Positions 46,254 to 56,063 of a stretch of 64,000 nt of DNA are shown here, one piece after another. The number at the start of each line of letters is the position of its first letter. The first letter of the stretch is position 1. Position numbers and translations under genes: made by a program. Below the pieces are notes generated by a model, which saw only the letters and a program-made list of their open reading frames with translations, had not been told where the DNA came from and did not search any database. The DNA lies in NCBI RefSeq assembly GCF_001422885.1, contig NZ_LMMZ01000001.1:562565-626564 (forward strand), given 5' to 3'. Origin of the DNA: Methylobacterium sp. Leaf104 (GTDB lineage: Bacteria > Pseudomonadota > Alphaproteobacteria > Rhizobiales > Beijerinckiaceae).

Positions 46254-47341
46254 CAGCCGTCCTCCTGATAGAGAAGCGTGAGCGTACCAAGGAGACTCCC
46301 TACCACGGCCGGGAACCAGGCCGCCACAGCCGGCGTCACGATTCCCGAGGCACCGAGGCCTTCCAGCACCTGTCGCGCGACGTACAGCACGAACCCCGCC
46401 GCCACGCCGCCCAGCACCAGTTTGCCCACCCCACCAAAGCGGAAGAACCTTAAGGAAACGCTGGCCGCCACCAGGACCATGGCCAGGAACAGGACGGGCC
46501 TGGCCAGCAGCACGTCGTACTGGAGGCGGTAGCGGGTGGCGTCGAGGCCCGCCCGCTCGGAGCGTGAAATGGTCTCGGGGAGTTGCCAGAAAGGCACGGA
46601 TTCCGGCGGCGTGAAGCGCTGCCGCACCTGCGAGGGCACCAGGGTCGAGGCGATCAGGTAGGTGTCGAAGGTCTCGGCCGGCTGGCCCTTGGCCATCACC
46701 CGGGCCTGGTTCAGCTCCCAGTAGCCGTCGTGCAGGCTGGCCTTGGCGGCCTCGATCTGCGCGGTGAAGACGCCGGCCTCGTCGAAGGTGAAGACCGAGA
46801 CGCCCGCGAGCGTGGTGGTGCCCTCCACCGCGGTGTCGGCCCGGATGATCGCCTGGCCGTCGAGGCTGCGCTGGCGGATCCACAGGTCCTTGCCGGAATT
46901 GGCCTTGGTCGAGCGAGCGAAGATCTTCGCTTCGATCTCGGTGGAGCGCTGCTTCATCAGTGCCGAAACGGGGTTGTAGACGCCGACCGTGAAGGCCCCG
47001 ATGGCCAGCGCCACGAACACGCCGGGCTGCAGGAACTGCCAGGCCGAGATGCCGGCGGCCCGGGCCACCACCAGTTCGAGCTTGCGCGAGAGCTGGAGCA
47101 GGGCGGCCATCGAGCCGAACAGGATCGCGAACGGCAGCACGCCCTCGGCCACGGCCGGGGTCCGGTAGAGCGAGAGCTGCGCCATCAAACCTGTGGACGC
47201 GCCCTCCGCGTCGCCGGCGCGGCGCAGGAGCTCGACGAAATCGAGGGTGTAGACGAGCGTGAACACCGTGAGGAACACGCCCAGGATCGTGCGCACGAAG
47301 CGCATCGCGAAGTAGCGGCCGAGAGTGGCGCCGATCAGCAT
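46253..47341 (-). CDS. lptG: LPS export permease LptG
   Basis: A 362-residue permease of the LptB2FG transporter that extracts LPS from the inner membrane. It has three N-terminal helices, a periplasmic jelly-roll (about 130-265) and three C-terminal helices. RYFAMRFVRTILGVFLTVFT opens helix 1. It starts 15 bp after lptF and its stop overlaps the lptD start. lptB and lptC are not in the window. Confidence 0.94.
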   Translation of the reverse strand: MLIGATLGRYFAMRFVRTILGVFLTVFTLVYTLDFVELLRRAGDAEGASTGLMAQLSLYRTPAVAEGVLPFAILFGSMAALLQLSRKLELVVARAAGISAWQFLQPGVFVALAIGAFTVGVYNPVSALMKQRSTEIEAKIFARSTKANSGKDLWIRQRSLDGQAIIRADTAVEGTTTLAGVSVFTFDEAGVFTAQIEAAKASLHDGYWELNQARVMAKGQPAETFDTYLIASTLVPSQVRQRFTPPESVPFWQLPETISRSERAGLDATRYRLQYDVLLARPVLFLAMVLVAASVSLRFFRFGGVGKLVLGGVAAGFVLYVARQVLEGLGASGIVTPAVAAWFPAVVGSLLGTLTLLYQEDG

Positions 47342-47356
47342 CGCGTCAGCCCCGTC

Positions 47357-48526
47357 TCACTGCACGCCGAGGCGCGGGCGCCGGCCGAAGCGTCCGAAGA
47401 ACCCGGCCGCGGCCCGGCTCACCCGGGTGTTCCAGTCCCGGACCGCCGCGCCGTTGAAGATCATCACCGCCGAGATCAGGATGGCGAGGAGGGGCACGGC
47501 GTAGACCGCGATCACCGCGCCCTGGCTGCGGGCGGCCGCGCTGGAGGCGGCGAAGCCGCCGATGCGCACCACCACCACGGCGAGGACCGCCCCCGCGACC
47601 GCGAGGCCGCGCCCCTGGCGCGTGGTGCGCGGGTCGCCCAGCGCCGCGAAGGCGATGAAGGTAAGGGCGAGCGGGTAGAGCCAGGACGAGAGCCGGTCGT
47701 GCAGCTCGGCCCGGAAGCGGCCCTTCTGCTGCATGTAGTAGGTCTCGCTGGTGTCGGGGAACAGCAGCTGCGCCGTCGCGCGCTCGCGCGGCTTGTAGAC
47801 CAGCTCGGCATCGGGCGGCGTGAAGGCCGCGAGATCGACGGTGTAGCGCTCGAAGGTGATGATCGAGGCGTCGCGGGAATCCTTCTGCTGCCGATGGATG
47901 CTGCCCTTCTCGAGGGCGAGGTAGCTCTGGCCGCCGTATTCCTGCGCCTGGCCGCGCTCGGCGAGATACACCACCGACTTGCCGGCCTCGCGCTTGTCCT
48001 GGATGAACAGGCCGAGCAGGGCCCCGCCCGGGCCGCGCTCGCGGAAGTGGAAGGTGATGCCGCTGTCGAGGCTGGTGAACTGCCCTTCCTTGACCACGTT
48101 GGCGATGAAGTCGCCCCGCACCCGGGTCAGCACGTCGCGCAATTCCTGGAAGGACGACGGCATCACCTGGATCGTCAGGAAGGCCACCGCGAGGCTGACG
48201 GCGAGGCCGAGGCTGAGGAAGGGCCGCAGGATCTGGCGGGGCCGCATGCCAGCGGCCGACATCACGATGAGCTCGGAATCGCCGTTCAGCTTGTTCAGCG
48301 CGTAGACGACCGCGATGAACAGCGCCACCGGGGCGATCACGGTGATCAGCGTCGGCAGCGACAGGCCGGTGATGAGGAAGAAGATCACCAGGGTCTGACC
48401 CTTGGCGGTGATGAGGTCGAGCTCGCGCAGGGCCTGCGTCACCCAGATCGTGCCGGTGAGGCCGACGAGGCAGGCGAAGAACGCCCCGAGCGCGATTCTG
48501 AAGATGTAGCGCTCGATCTGCGTCAT
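47357..48526 (-). CDS. lptF: LPS export permease LptF
   Basis: A 389-residue partner of LptG with the same three-helix, beta-domain, three-helix layout. [21 protein letters not shown] is the conserved N-terminus and fixes ATG 48526. [18 protein letters not shown] is the coupling-helix region that contacts LptB. It heads the operon, divergent from pepA across 281 bp. Confidence 0.94.
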   Translation of the reverse strand: MTQIERYIFRIALGAFFACLVGLTGTIWVTQALRELDLITAKGQTLVIFFLITGLSLPTLITVIAPVALFIAVVYALNKLNGDSELIVMSAAGMRPRQILRPFLSLGLAVSLAVAFLTIQVMPSSFQELRDVLTRVRGDFIANVVKEGQFTSLDSGITFHFRERGPGGALLGLFIQDKREAGKSVVYLAERGQAQEYGGQSYLALEKGSIHRQQKDSRDASIITFERYTVDLAAFTPPDAELVYKPRERATAQLLFPDTSETYYMQQKGRFRAELHDRLSSWLYPLALTFIAFAALGDPRTTRQGRGLAVAGAVLAVVVVRIGGFAASSAAARSQGAVIAVYAVPLLAILISAVMIFNGAAVRDWNTRVSRAAAGFFGRFGRRPRLGVQ

Positions 48527-48807
48527 GGGTTCTCGTGGATCGGCGTCCCGCGGATCGCCTCCCGCCTCGCCTGGCGAGGCTCGGCCCCGCCCGTTTCTAC
48601 CCGTCCCGCCCCCCGGCCGTCGACTCCGATCCGGGCGCGCCGATTCGGGCCCTTTCAGGGCCGTCCGGTCGCGTTGCGTTCTCTGCCTCAACAGGTACAC
48701 AGAAGCGCCTGGAGGGGCACGTCCAATGCCGTGCCGCTCCGCACATCTTGCACGCACGACTTCGAACGCACCGTTCGTTCGAGCCCAATCCTCGGAAAGC
48801 TAGCGTC

Positions 48808-50304
48808 ATGGCGGACGGAATTACGATCGCGTTCGGGTCCCTGGGTCCGGTGGGCCGAGGCGACGTCGTCCTCTTCGTCGGCGACGATCTCGCCCTGGCT
48901 CCGGCCGTGGCCAAGGCGATCGGTGGCGGCGTGGCCGATCTCGTCGCCCGCGCGGCCGCGGGCGAGCGCTTCAAGGGCAAGTCCCTGTCGGCCCTGGCGC
49001 TGCCCGCGCCGGCCGGCCTCGACGCCGACCGCCTCCTGGTGATCGGCCTCGGCTCGGAGAAGGATCGCGCCAAGATCGACTGGCCGGCGCTCGGCGGCTT
49101 CACCGCCAGCAAGGTCTCGGGCCGGAGCGCCCATGTCGCCCTGATCTTCGCCGGCCTCGACGTCACCGCGGCGAATGCCGCCGACTTCGCCCTCGGTGCC
49201 CGCCTGCGCCACTACAGCTTCGACCGCTACAAGACCAAGAAGAAGCCCGAGGGCGAGGATGCGAAGGGCACCGCGTTGACCCTGATGGTGGCGGATGTCG
49301 CCGCCGCCGAGGCCGCCGCGAAGGTCTCGGAGGCCGTCGCCGACGGCGTCATCCTGGCCCGCGAACTCGTCAACGAGCCGCCGAACGTCCTCTACCCGGA
49401 GGAATTCGCCCGCCGTGCCGAGGCGCTGACGCAGCTCGGCGTCGAGGTCGAGGTGCTCGGCCCCGGCAAGCTCGAGGCGCTCGGCATGCGCGCCCTCCTC
49501 GCCGTGGCTCAGGGCTCCACCAAGGAGGCCCGCGTCGTGGTGATGCGCTGGAACGGCGCCGCCGATCCGTCGGAGGCGCCCATCGCCTTCATCGGCAAGG
49601 GCGTGTGCTTCGATTCCGGGGGCGTCTCGATCAAGTCCGCCGGCGGCATGGAGGACATGAAGGGCGACATGGGCGGCGCCGCCTGCGTGGTCGGCACGAT
49701 GCACGCCCTTGCCAGCCGCAAGGCGACGGTCAACGTCGTGGGCGCCATCGGCATCGTCGAGAACATGCCCGACGGCAACGCCATGCGCCCGAGCGACATC
49801 ATCACCTCGATGTCGGGCCAGACCATCGAGGTCATCAACACCGACGCCGAGGGCCGCCTCGTCCTCGCCGACGTGCTCTGGCACATCCAGGGCTCCTACA
49901 AGCCGAAGTTCATGATCGACCTCGCCACCCTGACGGGCGCGATCATCGTGGCGCTCGGCCAGGACATCGCCGGGATGTTCTCCAACGACGACGCCCTCTC
50001 GGCCAAGATCGCGGCGGCCGGCGAGGCGACGGGCGAGGCCGTGTGGCGGATGCCGCTGATCCCGGCCTACGACAAGGCCATCGACTCGAAGTTCGCCGAC
50101 ATGAAGAACTCCGGCGGCCGCCACGGTGGTGCCGCCACGGCGGCCTCGTTCCTGAAGCGCTACGTGAACGACGTGCCGTGGGCGCATCTCGATATCGCTG
50201 GCGTCGCGATGTCCTCGTCGGCGAGCGAGATCAACCGGAGCTGGGGGGCGGGCTGGGGCGTGCGCCTGCTTGACCGCCTGGTGCGCGACAACTACGAGGC
50301 CTGA
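48808..50304 (+). CDS. pepA: Leucyl aminopeptidase
   Basis: A 498-residue cytosolic M17 leucine aminopeptidase. The dinuclear zinc signature [12 protein letters not shown] is intact, with upstream ligands in [16 protein letters not shown] and DMKGDMGGA. Length is normal. ATG 48808 has GGAAAG about 8 bases upstream. It is divergent from lptF, the usual alphaproteobacterial arrangement. PepA in some bacteria also binds DNA. It is followed by a membrane protein gene rather than the DNA polymerase III chi gene often seen here. Confidence 0.96.
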   Translation: MADGITIAFGSLGPVGRGDVVLFVGDDLALAPAVAKAIGGGVADLVARAAAGERFKGKSLSALALPAPAGLDADRLLVIGLGSEKDRAKIDWPALGGFTASKVSGRSAHVALIFAGLDVTAANAADFALGARLRHYSFDRYKTKKKPEGEDAKGTALTLMVADVAAAEAAAKVSEAVADGVILARELVNEPPNVLYPEEFARRAEALTQLGVEVEVLGPGKLEALGMRALLAVAQGSTKEARVVVMRWNGAADPSEAPIAFIGKGVCFDSGGVSIKSAGGMEDMKGDMGGAACVVGTMHALASRKATVNVVGAIGIVENMPDGNAMRPSDIITSMSGQTIEVINTDAEGRLVLADVLWHIQGSYKPKFMIDLATLTGAIIVALGQDIAGMFSNDDALSAKIAAAGEATGEAVWRMPLIPAYDKAIDSKFADMKNSGGRHGGAATAASFLKRYVNDVPWAHLDIAGVAMSSSASEINRSWGAGWGVRLLDRLVRDNYEA

Positions 50305-50309
50305 GCCGC

Positions 50310-50999
50310 GTGCTGCCGGCCGCGATCCCGCTGGCAGCCGCGATCCTGGCGGTCGCCGTCGCCTTCGTCACGGGCTTCGACCAGCGGGCGGCCCTGCCGC
50401 CCGAGCTCGAAGCCCGCTTCTACGGCTTCTTCCTCGATCGCTACCCGCTCTTCGCCGTGGCGATCGTCTACGGGCTCGCCTGCCTCGGCCTGCGGGTCGT
50501 CCGGCCGGGCCCCGCCGGCTGGCCCCGTCGCCTCGTCGGCGGGGCGCTCGCCCTGGCGCTGTTCCTGGCGGTCTGCCTGCATCCCACCTTCGGTGGCGTG
50601 ACCCTGCGCCTCGCCTTCGCCAGCGGCGGCACCGCCTTCCTGACTCAGCAGGCGATGCCGGCCGCCTACGCCCTCGGGTCGGCACTGGCCGCCACCCTGT
50701 TCGCGACGTCATTGGGCATCGGCGCCCTGCTGATCGGCAACCGGCCGCCGCAGCGCCCGCGGCGCTGGCTGCGGACGATCGCCGGGATCCTGCTGCGCTA
50801 CCTCACCCTCTGGTTCGCCCTGGCGGTGCTCGGTCTCGCCCATGCGGCGGGCTTCGGCATCTGGCCGCGCCGTTCGATGACGATGACCGATGCCGTGTTA
50901 GCGGTGGCGCTGGCCTGCATCGCCTTTCTGCCGCACCTGAGCTGTAATGGGCTGACGATGCGTCAGGATCGTTCCCGTCGGCTCCATGCCGCCGCTTGA
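50310..50999 (+). CDS. Multi-spanning membrane protein, unknown
   Basis: A 229-residue protein with five or six hydrophobic helices (near 3-20, 44-62, 76-94, 118-142, 155-178 and 190-210). I do not recognise a family. The GTG start at 50310 has GAGG about 8 bases upstream, and the gene begins 5 bp after pepA, so it is likely co-transcribed. A basic tail (RQDRSRRLH) follows the last helix. No catalytic motif is evident. Confidence 0.7.
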   Translation: MLPAAIPLAAAILAVAVAFVTGFDQRAALPPELEARFYGFFLDRYPLFAVAIVYGLACLGLRVVRPGPAGWPRRLVGGALALALFLAVCLHPTFGGVTLRLAFASGGTAFLTQQAMPAAYALGSALAATLFATSLGIGALLIGNRPPQRPRRWLRTIAGILLRYLTLWFALAVLGLAHAAGFGIWPRRSMTMTDAVLAVALACIAFLPHLSCNGLTMRQDRSRRLHAAA

Positions 51000-51084
51000 T
51001 CCCGCCGCCGGGATGGCCGAGGATGGTTTAGATGTGAACTAAGGGGGCAGGAAGCCGCCGGGTCGCGTCGCAGGGAGGATCCAC

Positions 51085-52779
51085 ATGGCCGAAACCCGGA
51101 GCGCCGCGCGCCCGTGGCTGACCGCTTATCCGCCGGGCATTCCCGCGGAGCTCGACGTCGACCGCCTCGGGACGCTGGTCGATCTGTTCGAGGATTGCAT
51201 GGCGCGCTCGGCCGCGCGTCCGGCCCTGGAGAGTTTCGGCGCCCGGGTCTCCTACGCGGCCCTCGGCGCATCGTCCGAGGCCGTGGCGGCCTGGCTCGCC
51301 GCGCAGGGCCTCGCCAAGGGCGACCGCGTCGCGATCATGATGCCGAACGTCGCCGCCTATCCGGCGACGATCTTCGGCGTGCTGCTCGCCGGCTGCACCG
51401 TCGTCAACGTCAATCCCCTCTACACCCCGCGCGAACTGACGGCGCAGCTGAACGATTCGGGTGCGCGCATCCTGTTCGTCCTGGAGAACTTCGCCCACAC
51501 GGTGATGCAGGCCCTGCCGGACCTCGCCCTCGACCGCATCGTCCTGGCCGGCCCCGGCGACGGCCTCGGCCTGAAGGGACGGCTGATCACCCTCGCCTCG
51601 CGCCACCTGAAGAAGGCGGTTCCGCCCTATCGCTTCCCCGACGGTCTCGCGGTCCGCTTCGACGCCGTGATCCGCGCGGGGACCGGCAAGCCCAAGGTCC
51701 GGGTCCGCGTCGGGCCGGACGATCTGGCGTTCCTGCAATATACGGGCGGGACCACGGGGGTGGCCAAGGCGGCGATGCTCACCCACCGCAACATCATGGC
51801 CAATGTCGAGCAGAGCCGGATCTGGTTCCGCGTCTCCGCCGATGACGGGCAGGCGCGCGTCATGGTCACGGCGCTGCCGCTCTACCACATCTTCGCACTG
51901 ACCTGCTGCTTCTTCTTCTTCATGAAGGTCGGCGGCTGCTGCCTGTTGATCGCCAATCCGCGCGATGCCGACGGCTTCATCAAGATGCTCAAGGGTACGC
52001 GCTTCACCCACTTCTCCGGGGTGAACACCCTGTTCAACCTGCTGATCAACCATCCGAGGATCCGGGAGGTCGACTTCTCGAAGCTCGATTTCGTCATCGC
52101 CGGCGGCATGGCGGTGCAGGCCACTGTCGCCGAGAAGTGGAAGGCGATCACCGGCAGCGCCATCGTCGAGGGCTACGGCCTGTCCGAGACCTCGCCGGTG
52201 GTCTGCGTCAACCCGCCGGACCTCACCGAGTGGAGCGGCACCATCGGCTACCCGTTGCCCTCCACCGACGTCTCGATCCGCGGGCTCGACGGTCGGGAGG
52301 TCGAGATCGGCGAGCCCGGCGAACTCTGCGTGCAAGGGCCCCAGGTCATGGCCGGCTACTGGAAGCGGCCGGACGAGACCGCCCGGGCTACCACGGCGGA
52401 CGGCTATTTCCGCACCGGCGACGTGGCGGTGCTCAACCCCGATGGGCAGGTCCGCATCGTCGACCGGATGAAGGACATGATCCTCGTCTCGGGTTTCAAC
52501 GTCTACCCGAACGAGATCGAGGACGTGCTCGCGAGCCATCCGGGCGTGCTCGAATGCGCCGTGGTGGGCGCCGTCAACGACGAGACCGGCGAGATGGTCG
52601 TCGCCCACGTGGTGCGCAGGGACGACGCGACGACCACCGACGTGCTGCGGACCTTCGCCCGCTCGCAGCTCACCGGCTACAAGGTGCCCCGCCGGGTCGT
52701 CTTCCACGACGCCCTGCCCAAGACCAATGTGGGCAAGGTGCTGCGCCGGGCCCTGCGCGACGATCCGCCCCCGCCGTGA
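51085..52779 (+). CDS. fadD: Long-chain acyl-CoA synthetase (FadD-like)
   Basis: A 564-residue AMP-forming ligase. The P-loop YTGGTTGVAKAAMLTH, the adenylate motif GYGLSETSP, RTGDVAV, and the hinge VDRMKDMILVSGFNVYPNEIE are all present, and the C-terminal KTNVGKVLRR carries the catalytic Lys. The GFNVYPNEIE form and length point to a medium- or long-chain fatty acid ligase. GGGAGG lies just upstream of the ATG. No beta-oxidation genes adjoin it. Confidence 0.92.
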   Translation: MAETRSAARPWLTAYPPGIPAELDVDRLGTLVDLFEDCMARSAARPALESFGARVSYAALGASSEAVAAWLAAQGLAKGDRVAIMMPNVAAYPATIFGVLLAGCTVVNVNPLYTPRELTAQLNDSGARILFVLENFAHTVMQALPDLALDRIVLAGPGDGLGLKGRLITLASRHLKKAVPPYRFPDGLAVRFDAVIRAGTGKPKVRVRVGPDDLAFLQYTGGTTGVAKAAMLTHRNIMANVEQSRIWFRVSADDGQARVMVTALPLYHIFALTCCFFFFMKVGGCCLLIANPRDADGFIKMLKGTRFTHFSGVNTLFNLLINHPRIREVDFSKLDFVIAGGMAVQATVAEKWKAITGSAIVEGYGLSETSPVVCVNPPDLTEWSGTIGYPLPSTDVSIRGLDGREVEIGEPGELCVQGPQVMAGYWKRPDETARATTADGYFRTGDVAVLNPDGQVRIVDRMKDMILVSGFNVYPNEIEDVLASHPGVLECAVVGAVNDETGEMVVAHVVRRDDATTTDVLRTFARSQLTGYKVPRRVVFHDALPKTNVGKVLRRALRDDPPPP

Positions 52780-52914
52780 CGCCCCGGCGCCCGTAACCTT
52801 CGCATCCCTGCCGGCGAAGGGTGACATCGAGACGGCTTGCGCGCTCGCCGCGTGCGGCCAATGTCAGGGCGACAGGCCGGCGCGCCGCGATTCGCGCCGC
52901 ACGGAGGGATCGAC

Positions 52915-53871
52915 ATGCATATCAGGCGCACCCGGGCATGGGAGATGCCCGAACATCTCGCGACGCCGGAGAGCGTCTTCCTCGACCGCCGGCGCCTCCT
53001 GGGCGGTGCGGCGGGCCTGGCGGCCGCCTCGCTGATCGGGACGGATGGCGCCCGGGCGGCGTCCGATCCCACCGCCGACCTCTACCCGGCCAAGCGCAAC
53101 GAGGCCTATACCCTCGACCGCCCGCTGACGCCCGAGAAGTACAGCGCCGACTACAACAACTTCTATGAGTACGGCACCTCGAAGTCGGTCCTCCCGGCCG
53201 CGAACGCCCTGAAGACTCGCCCATGGACGGTGGCGATCGACGGCCTCGTCGAGAAGCCGATATCCCTCGGGATCGACGACCTGATCCGCAAGATGCCGCT
53301 GGAGGAGCGGCTCTACCGGCACCGCTGCGTCGAGGCCTGGTCGATGTCGGTGCCCTGGACCGGGTTCCCGCTCTCGAAGCTCGTGGCCCTGGCCAAGCCG
53401 ACCTCGGGCGCGAAGTACATTCAGATGCAGACCTTCCTCGACCGGTCGATGGCGCCGGGCCAGAAGTCGTTCCTGTATCCCTGGCCCTACACCGAGGGCC
53501 TGACCTTGGAGGAAGCTGGCAACGACCTCGCCTTCATCGCCACCGGCGTCTACGGCAAGCCGCTCGCCAACCAGTTCGGCGCGCCGATCCGCCTCGTGGT
53601 GCCGTGGAAGTACGGCTTCAAGTCGGTGAAATCGATCACCAAGATCTCGTTCGTGGCCGAGCGTCCGAAGACCTTCTGGGAAGGGCTGCAATCGGCCGAG
53701 TACGGCTTCTGGGCGAACGTCAACCCGGCGGTGTCGCATCCGCGCTGGAGCCAGGCCACGGAACGCGTGCTGGGCACCGACCAGCGCGTCCCGACCCTGA
53801 TCTACAACGGCTACGGCGAGCAGGTCGCCGGCCTCTACAAGGGGCTCGAGAAGGAGCGCCTGTTCGTCTGA
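52915..53871 (+). CDS. msrP: Periplasmic methionine sulfoxide reductase MsrP
   Basis: A 318-residue molybdopterin enzyme. The Tat signal FLDRRRLLGGAAGLAAASL is at residues 22-40. C138 in YRHRCVEAWSMSVPW is the Mo ligand, and RLVVPWKYGFKSVKSI is the conserved closing block. It repairs oxidised methionines in the periplasm, normally with electrons from the heme protein MsrQ. No msrQ is next to it. It ends before a 9-bp hairpin and is convergent with a LysR gene. Confidence 0.94.
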   Translation: MHIRRTRAWEMPEHLATPESVFLDRRRLLGGAAGLAAASLIGTDGARAASDPTADLYPAKRNEAYTLDRPLTPEKYSADYNNFYEYGTSKSVLPAANALKTRPWTVAIDGLVEKPISLGIDDLIRKMPLEERLYRHRCVEAWSMSVPWTGFPLSKLVALAKPTSGAKYIQMQTFLDRSMAPGQKSFLYPWPYTEGLTLEEAGNDLAFIATGVYGKPLANQFGAPIRLVVPWKYGFKSVKSITKISFVAERPKTFWEGLQSAEYGFWANVNPAVSHPRWSQATERVLGTDQRVPTLIYNGYGEQVAGLYKGLEKERLFV

Positions 53872-53880
53872 AGCCGGCGG

Positions 53881-53907
53881 CCGACGGGGTGGAGATCGCC
53901 CCGTCGG
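53881..53907. terminator. Hairpin between convergent msrP and lysR genes
   Basis: A perfect 9-bp stem CCGACGGGG / CCCCGTCGG with a 9-base loop, starting 10 bp after the msrP stop. No T tract follows, so it may be a Rho-assisted or processing 3' end for either gene. Confidence 0.45.
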
Positions 53908-53910
53908 ATC

Positions 53911-53945
53911 AATAGGTCCAGCGCCGGCCCTAATAGGTCCAGCGC
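53911..53945. repeat. 21-bp tandem duplication at the lysR 3' end
   Basis: The 14-mer AATAGGTCCAGCGC occurs at 53911-53924 and again at 53932-53945, a period of exactly 21 bp. It doubles the last codons and stop of the LysR gene: after the first TAG the frame continues with GRRWTY and then TGA. Confidence 0.8.
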
Positions 53946-54841
53946 TGGGCCTTCGCGACGAGGAAGTCGCGGAACGCCTGGACGCGGGCTACCGAGCGCA
54001 TCTCCTCGGCATAGACGAGGTAGCTCTCCATGTGCGGCATCTCGGTCTCGCGCATGACCTGCACCAACCCCGCCTGACCCTCCGCCGCGTAGTCGGGCAG
54101 GATGCCGATGCCGGCGCCGGTGTCGATGGCCTGCTGCAGGGCGGTGATGTTGTTCACCGTGAAGTGGATCGTCCGGCGCTCCTGGCCCTCGCGGCCGACG
54201 GTGGAGAGCCAGTGCGTCGCCAGCAGGTAGGACGGCTCGTTGCCGCCGAACGAGACCAGGCGGTGGTTGTCGAGGTCGGCGATGGATTTCGGCTCGCCGA
54301 AGCGCTTGACGTAATCCTGCGACGCGAAGGCGTGGTAGTGCACCGTGAACAGCCGCCGCTGGATCAGGTCCGGCTGGGCCGGGCGTCGCATGCGGATGGC
54401 CACGTCCGCCTCGCGCATGGCCAGATCGAGCTCCTCGTTGGTGAGGATGAGCTCGACGCGCACGTCCGGGTAGAGGTCGAGGAACTCGGCGATTCGCTGG
54501 GCAAGCCAGGCGGTACCGAGACCGACCGTCGTCGTTACCTTGAGGTCGCCGGTCGGCCGCTCGCTCGTCTCGACCAGGCGCGCCTTGGTGTTCTCGAGGC
54601 GCAGCTTCATGTCGCGCGCCGCGCGGAACAGCAGGTCGCCCTGCTCGGTCAGGATCAGGCCGCGGGCGTGGCGGTGGAACAGCGGCGCCTTCAACTCCCG
54701 CTCGAGGGCGCTGATCTGCCGGCTCACGGCCGACTGGCTCAGGCCGATGTCGTCGCCCGCGCGCGTGAAGCTGCCGGCTTCCGCGACGTTGAGAAAGATG
54801 CGGATCTTGTCCCAGTCCAAGGCGTCCACTCCCATACGCAA
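53930..54841 (-). CDS. LysR-family transcriptional regulator
   Basis: A 303-residue LysR protein. The winged HTH is at about 10-70 (IFLNVAEAGSFTRAGDDIGLSQSAVSRQISALE) and the effector-binding domain covers 95-300. A second ATG at 54835 is possible. In many Hyphomicrobiales a similar LysR gene follows trxB, as here. The stop region is tandemly duplicated. Target and effector unknown. Confidence 0.92.
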   Translation of the reverse strand: MRMGVDALDWDKIRIFLNVAEAGSFTRAGDDIGLSQSAVSRQISALERELKAPLFHRHARGLILTEQGDLLFRAARDMKLRLENTKARLVETSERPTGDLKVTTTVGLGTAWLAQRIAEFLDLYPDVRVELILTNEELDLAMREADVAIRMRRPAQPDLIQRRLFTVHYHAFASQDYVKRFGEPKSIADLDNHRLVSFGGNEPSYLLATHWLSTVGREGQERRTIHFTVNNITALQQAIDTGAGIGILPDYAAEGQAGLVQVMRETEMPHMESYLVYAEEMRSVARVQAFRDFLVAKAQRWTY

Positions 54842-54910
54842 CCCGACGCCGGCTGATCATGCCTCCCGTCCCGCCGAGCCGCGATCCGGACATCCATGAC
54901 AGGCCCGATC

Positions 54911-54991
54911 GACTCGACCCGCCCGGGGTGCGCGGAGCGCAGGAGGGGCGGGCTTCGAGTCATGCGGGTGACGCCGACGGCGCATGCCGTC
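54911..54991. other. Two hairpins between trxB and lysR
   Basis: The 233-bp space between trxB and the LysR gene contains a compound hairpin at 54911-54961. Its arms are GACTCGA...CCCGCCC and GGGCGGG...TCGAGTC, with an inner TGCGC-GGA-GCGCA. A second stem lies at 54976-54991, GACGGC-GCAT-GCCGTC. They may end trxB transcription. No small gene is seen there. Confidence 0.45.
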
Positions 54992-55074
54992 AGCGCTTAG
55001 GTTAGTGATTCGACCTTGCGATTGTCTTGACGCCGCGCGCAAGACGCATGGCGCCGTCGTCCGCCGGAATTTTC

Positions 55075-56049
55075 CTATTCTGCGGCCGCTTGCTGGGGTG
55101 TTTCGCCGACTTCGAGGGCGGCTAAGTACTTCTCGGCGTCGAGAGCAGCCATGCACCCCATGCCGGCGGCGGTGATCGCCTGACGGTAGACGTCGTCGGT
55201 GACGTCGCCCGCCGCGTAGACGCCGGGGATCGCCGTATGGGTCGTGCCCGGCGCGGTGTCTATGTAGCCGCCATCGCGCATGGCGAGCTGGCCCTCGAAG
55301 ATCCCGGTGGCCGGCTGGTGGCCGATGGCGATGAACACGCCGTCGGTCCGGCGCTCCGTGATCTCGCCGGTGCGGGTGTCCTTGAGGCGGACATGGGTCA
55401 CGGACGGCGGCTTCTCGCTACCGCAGATCTCCTCGACCGCGTGGTGCCACACCACCTCGACGTTCGGATGCTTGAACAGCCGCTCCTGCAGGATGCGCTC
55501 GGCGCGGAACTCGCCGCGGCGATGGACGACGATGACCTTGGCGGCGAGATTGGCGAGGTAGAGCGCCTCCTCCACGGCGGTGTTGCCGCCGCCGACCACC
55601 ACGACCTCCTTGCCCCGGAAGAAGAAACCGTCGCAGGTGGCGCAGGCCGAGACGCCGAAGCCCTGGAACTTGGCCTCGGAGGGCAGGCCGAGCCACTTCG
55701 CCTGGGCGCCGGTGGCGATGATCACGGCGTCGGCCGAGTAGGTCTCGCCGGAATCGGCCTCGAGCCGGAACGGGCGGACGTTCAGATCGACCCTGGTGAT
55801 GTACTCGGACACGATCTTGGTGCCGACGTGCTCGGCCTGAAGGCGCATCTGCTCCATCAGCCAGGGACCCTGGATCGCCTCGGCGAAGCCCGGGTAGTTC
55901 TCGACGTCCGTGGTGATCATCAGCTGCCCGCCGGGCTGGAAGCCCGAGATCATGAGCGGTTCGACCATGGCGCGGGCGGCGTAGATCGCGGCGGTGTAGC
56001 CGGCGGGACCCGAGCCGATGATGATGAGTTTGGAGTGGGTGTGCGCCAT
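55075..56049 (-). CDS. trxB: Thioredoxin reductase
   Basis: A 324-residue FAD/NADPH flavoprotein that reduces thioredoxin. The redox pair is C136-x2-C139 in SACATCDGFFF. FAD motif GSGPAGYTAAIYAARA and NADPH motif VVGGGNTAVEEALYL are intact, as is AAGDV near the end. ATG 56049 is followed by AHTHSKLIIIGSG. It lies 14 bp after the ELM1-like gene. Confidence 0.96.
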   Translation of the reverse strand: MAHTHSKLIIIGSGPAGYTAAIYAARAMVEPLMISGFQPGGQLMITTDVENYPGFAEAIQGPWLMEQMRLQAEHVGTKIVSEYITRVDLNVRPFRLEADSGETYSADAVIIATGAQAKWLGLPSEAKFQGFGVSACATCDGFFFRGKEVVVVGGGNTAVEEALYLANLAAKVIVVHRRGEFRAERILQERLFKHPNVEVVWHHAVEEICGSEKPPSVTHVRLKDTRTGEITERRTDGVFIAIGHQPATGIFEGQLAMRDGGYIDTAPGTTHTAIPGVYAAGDVTDDVYRQAITAAGMGCMAALDAEKYLAALEVGETPQQAAAE

Positions 56050-56063
56050 CGCTCTCGTCTCCT

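Noticed and set aside
48527..48807. Short CGAACG-CAC-CGTTCG dyad in the lptF-pepA gap
   Set aside because: Six-base arms with a three-base gap occur readily by chance at this base composition, and no promoter sits beside it.
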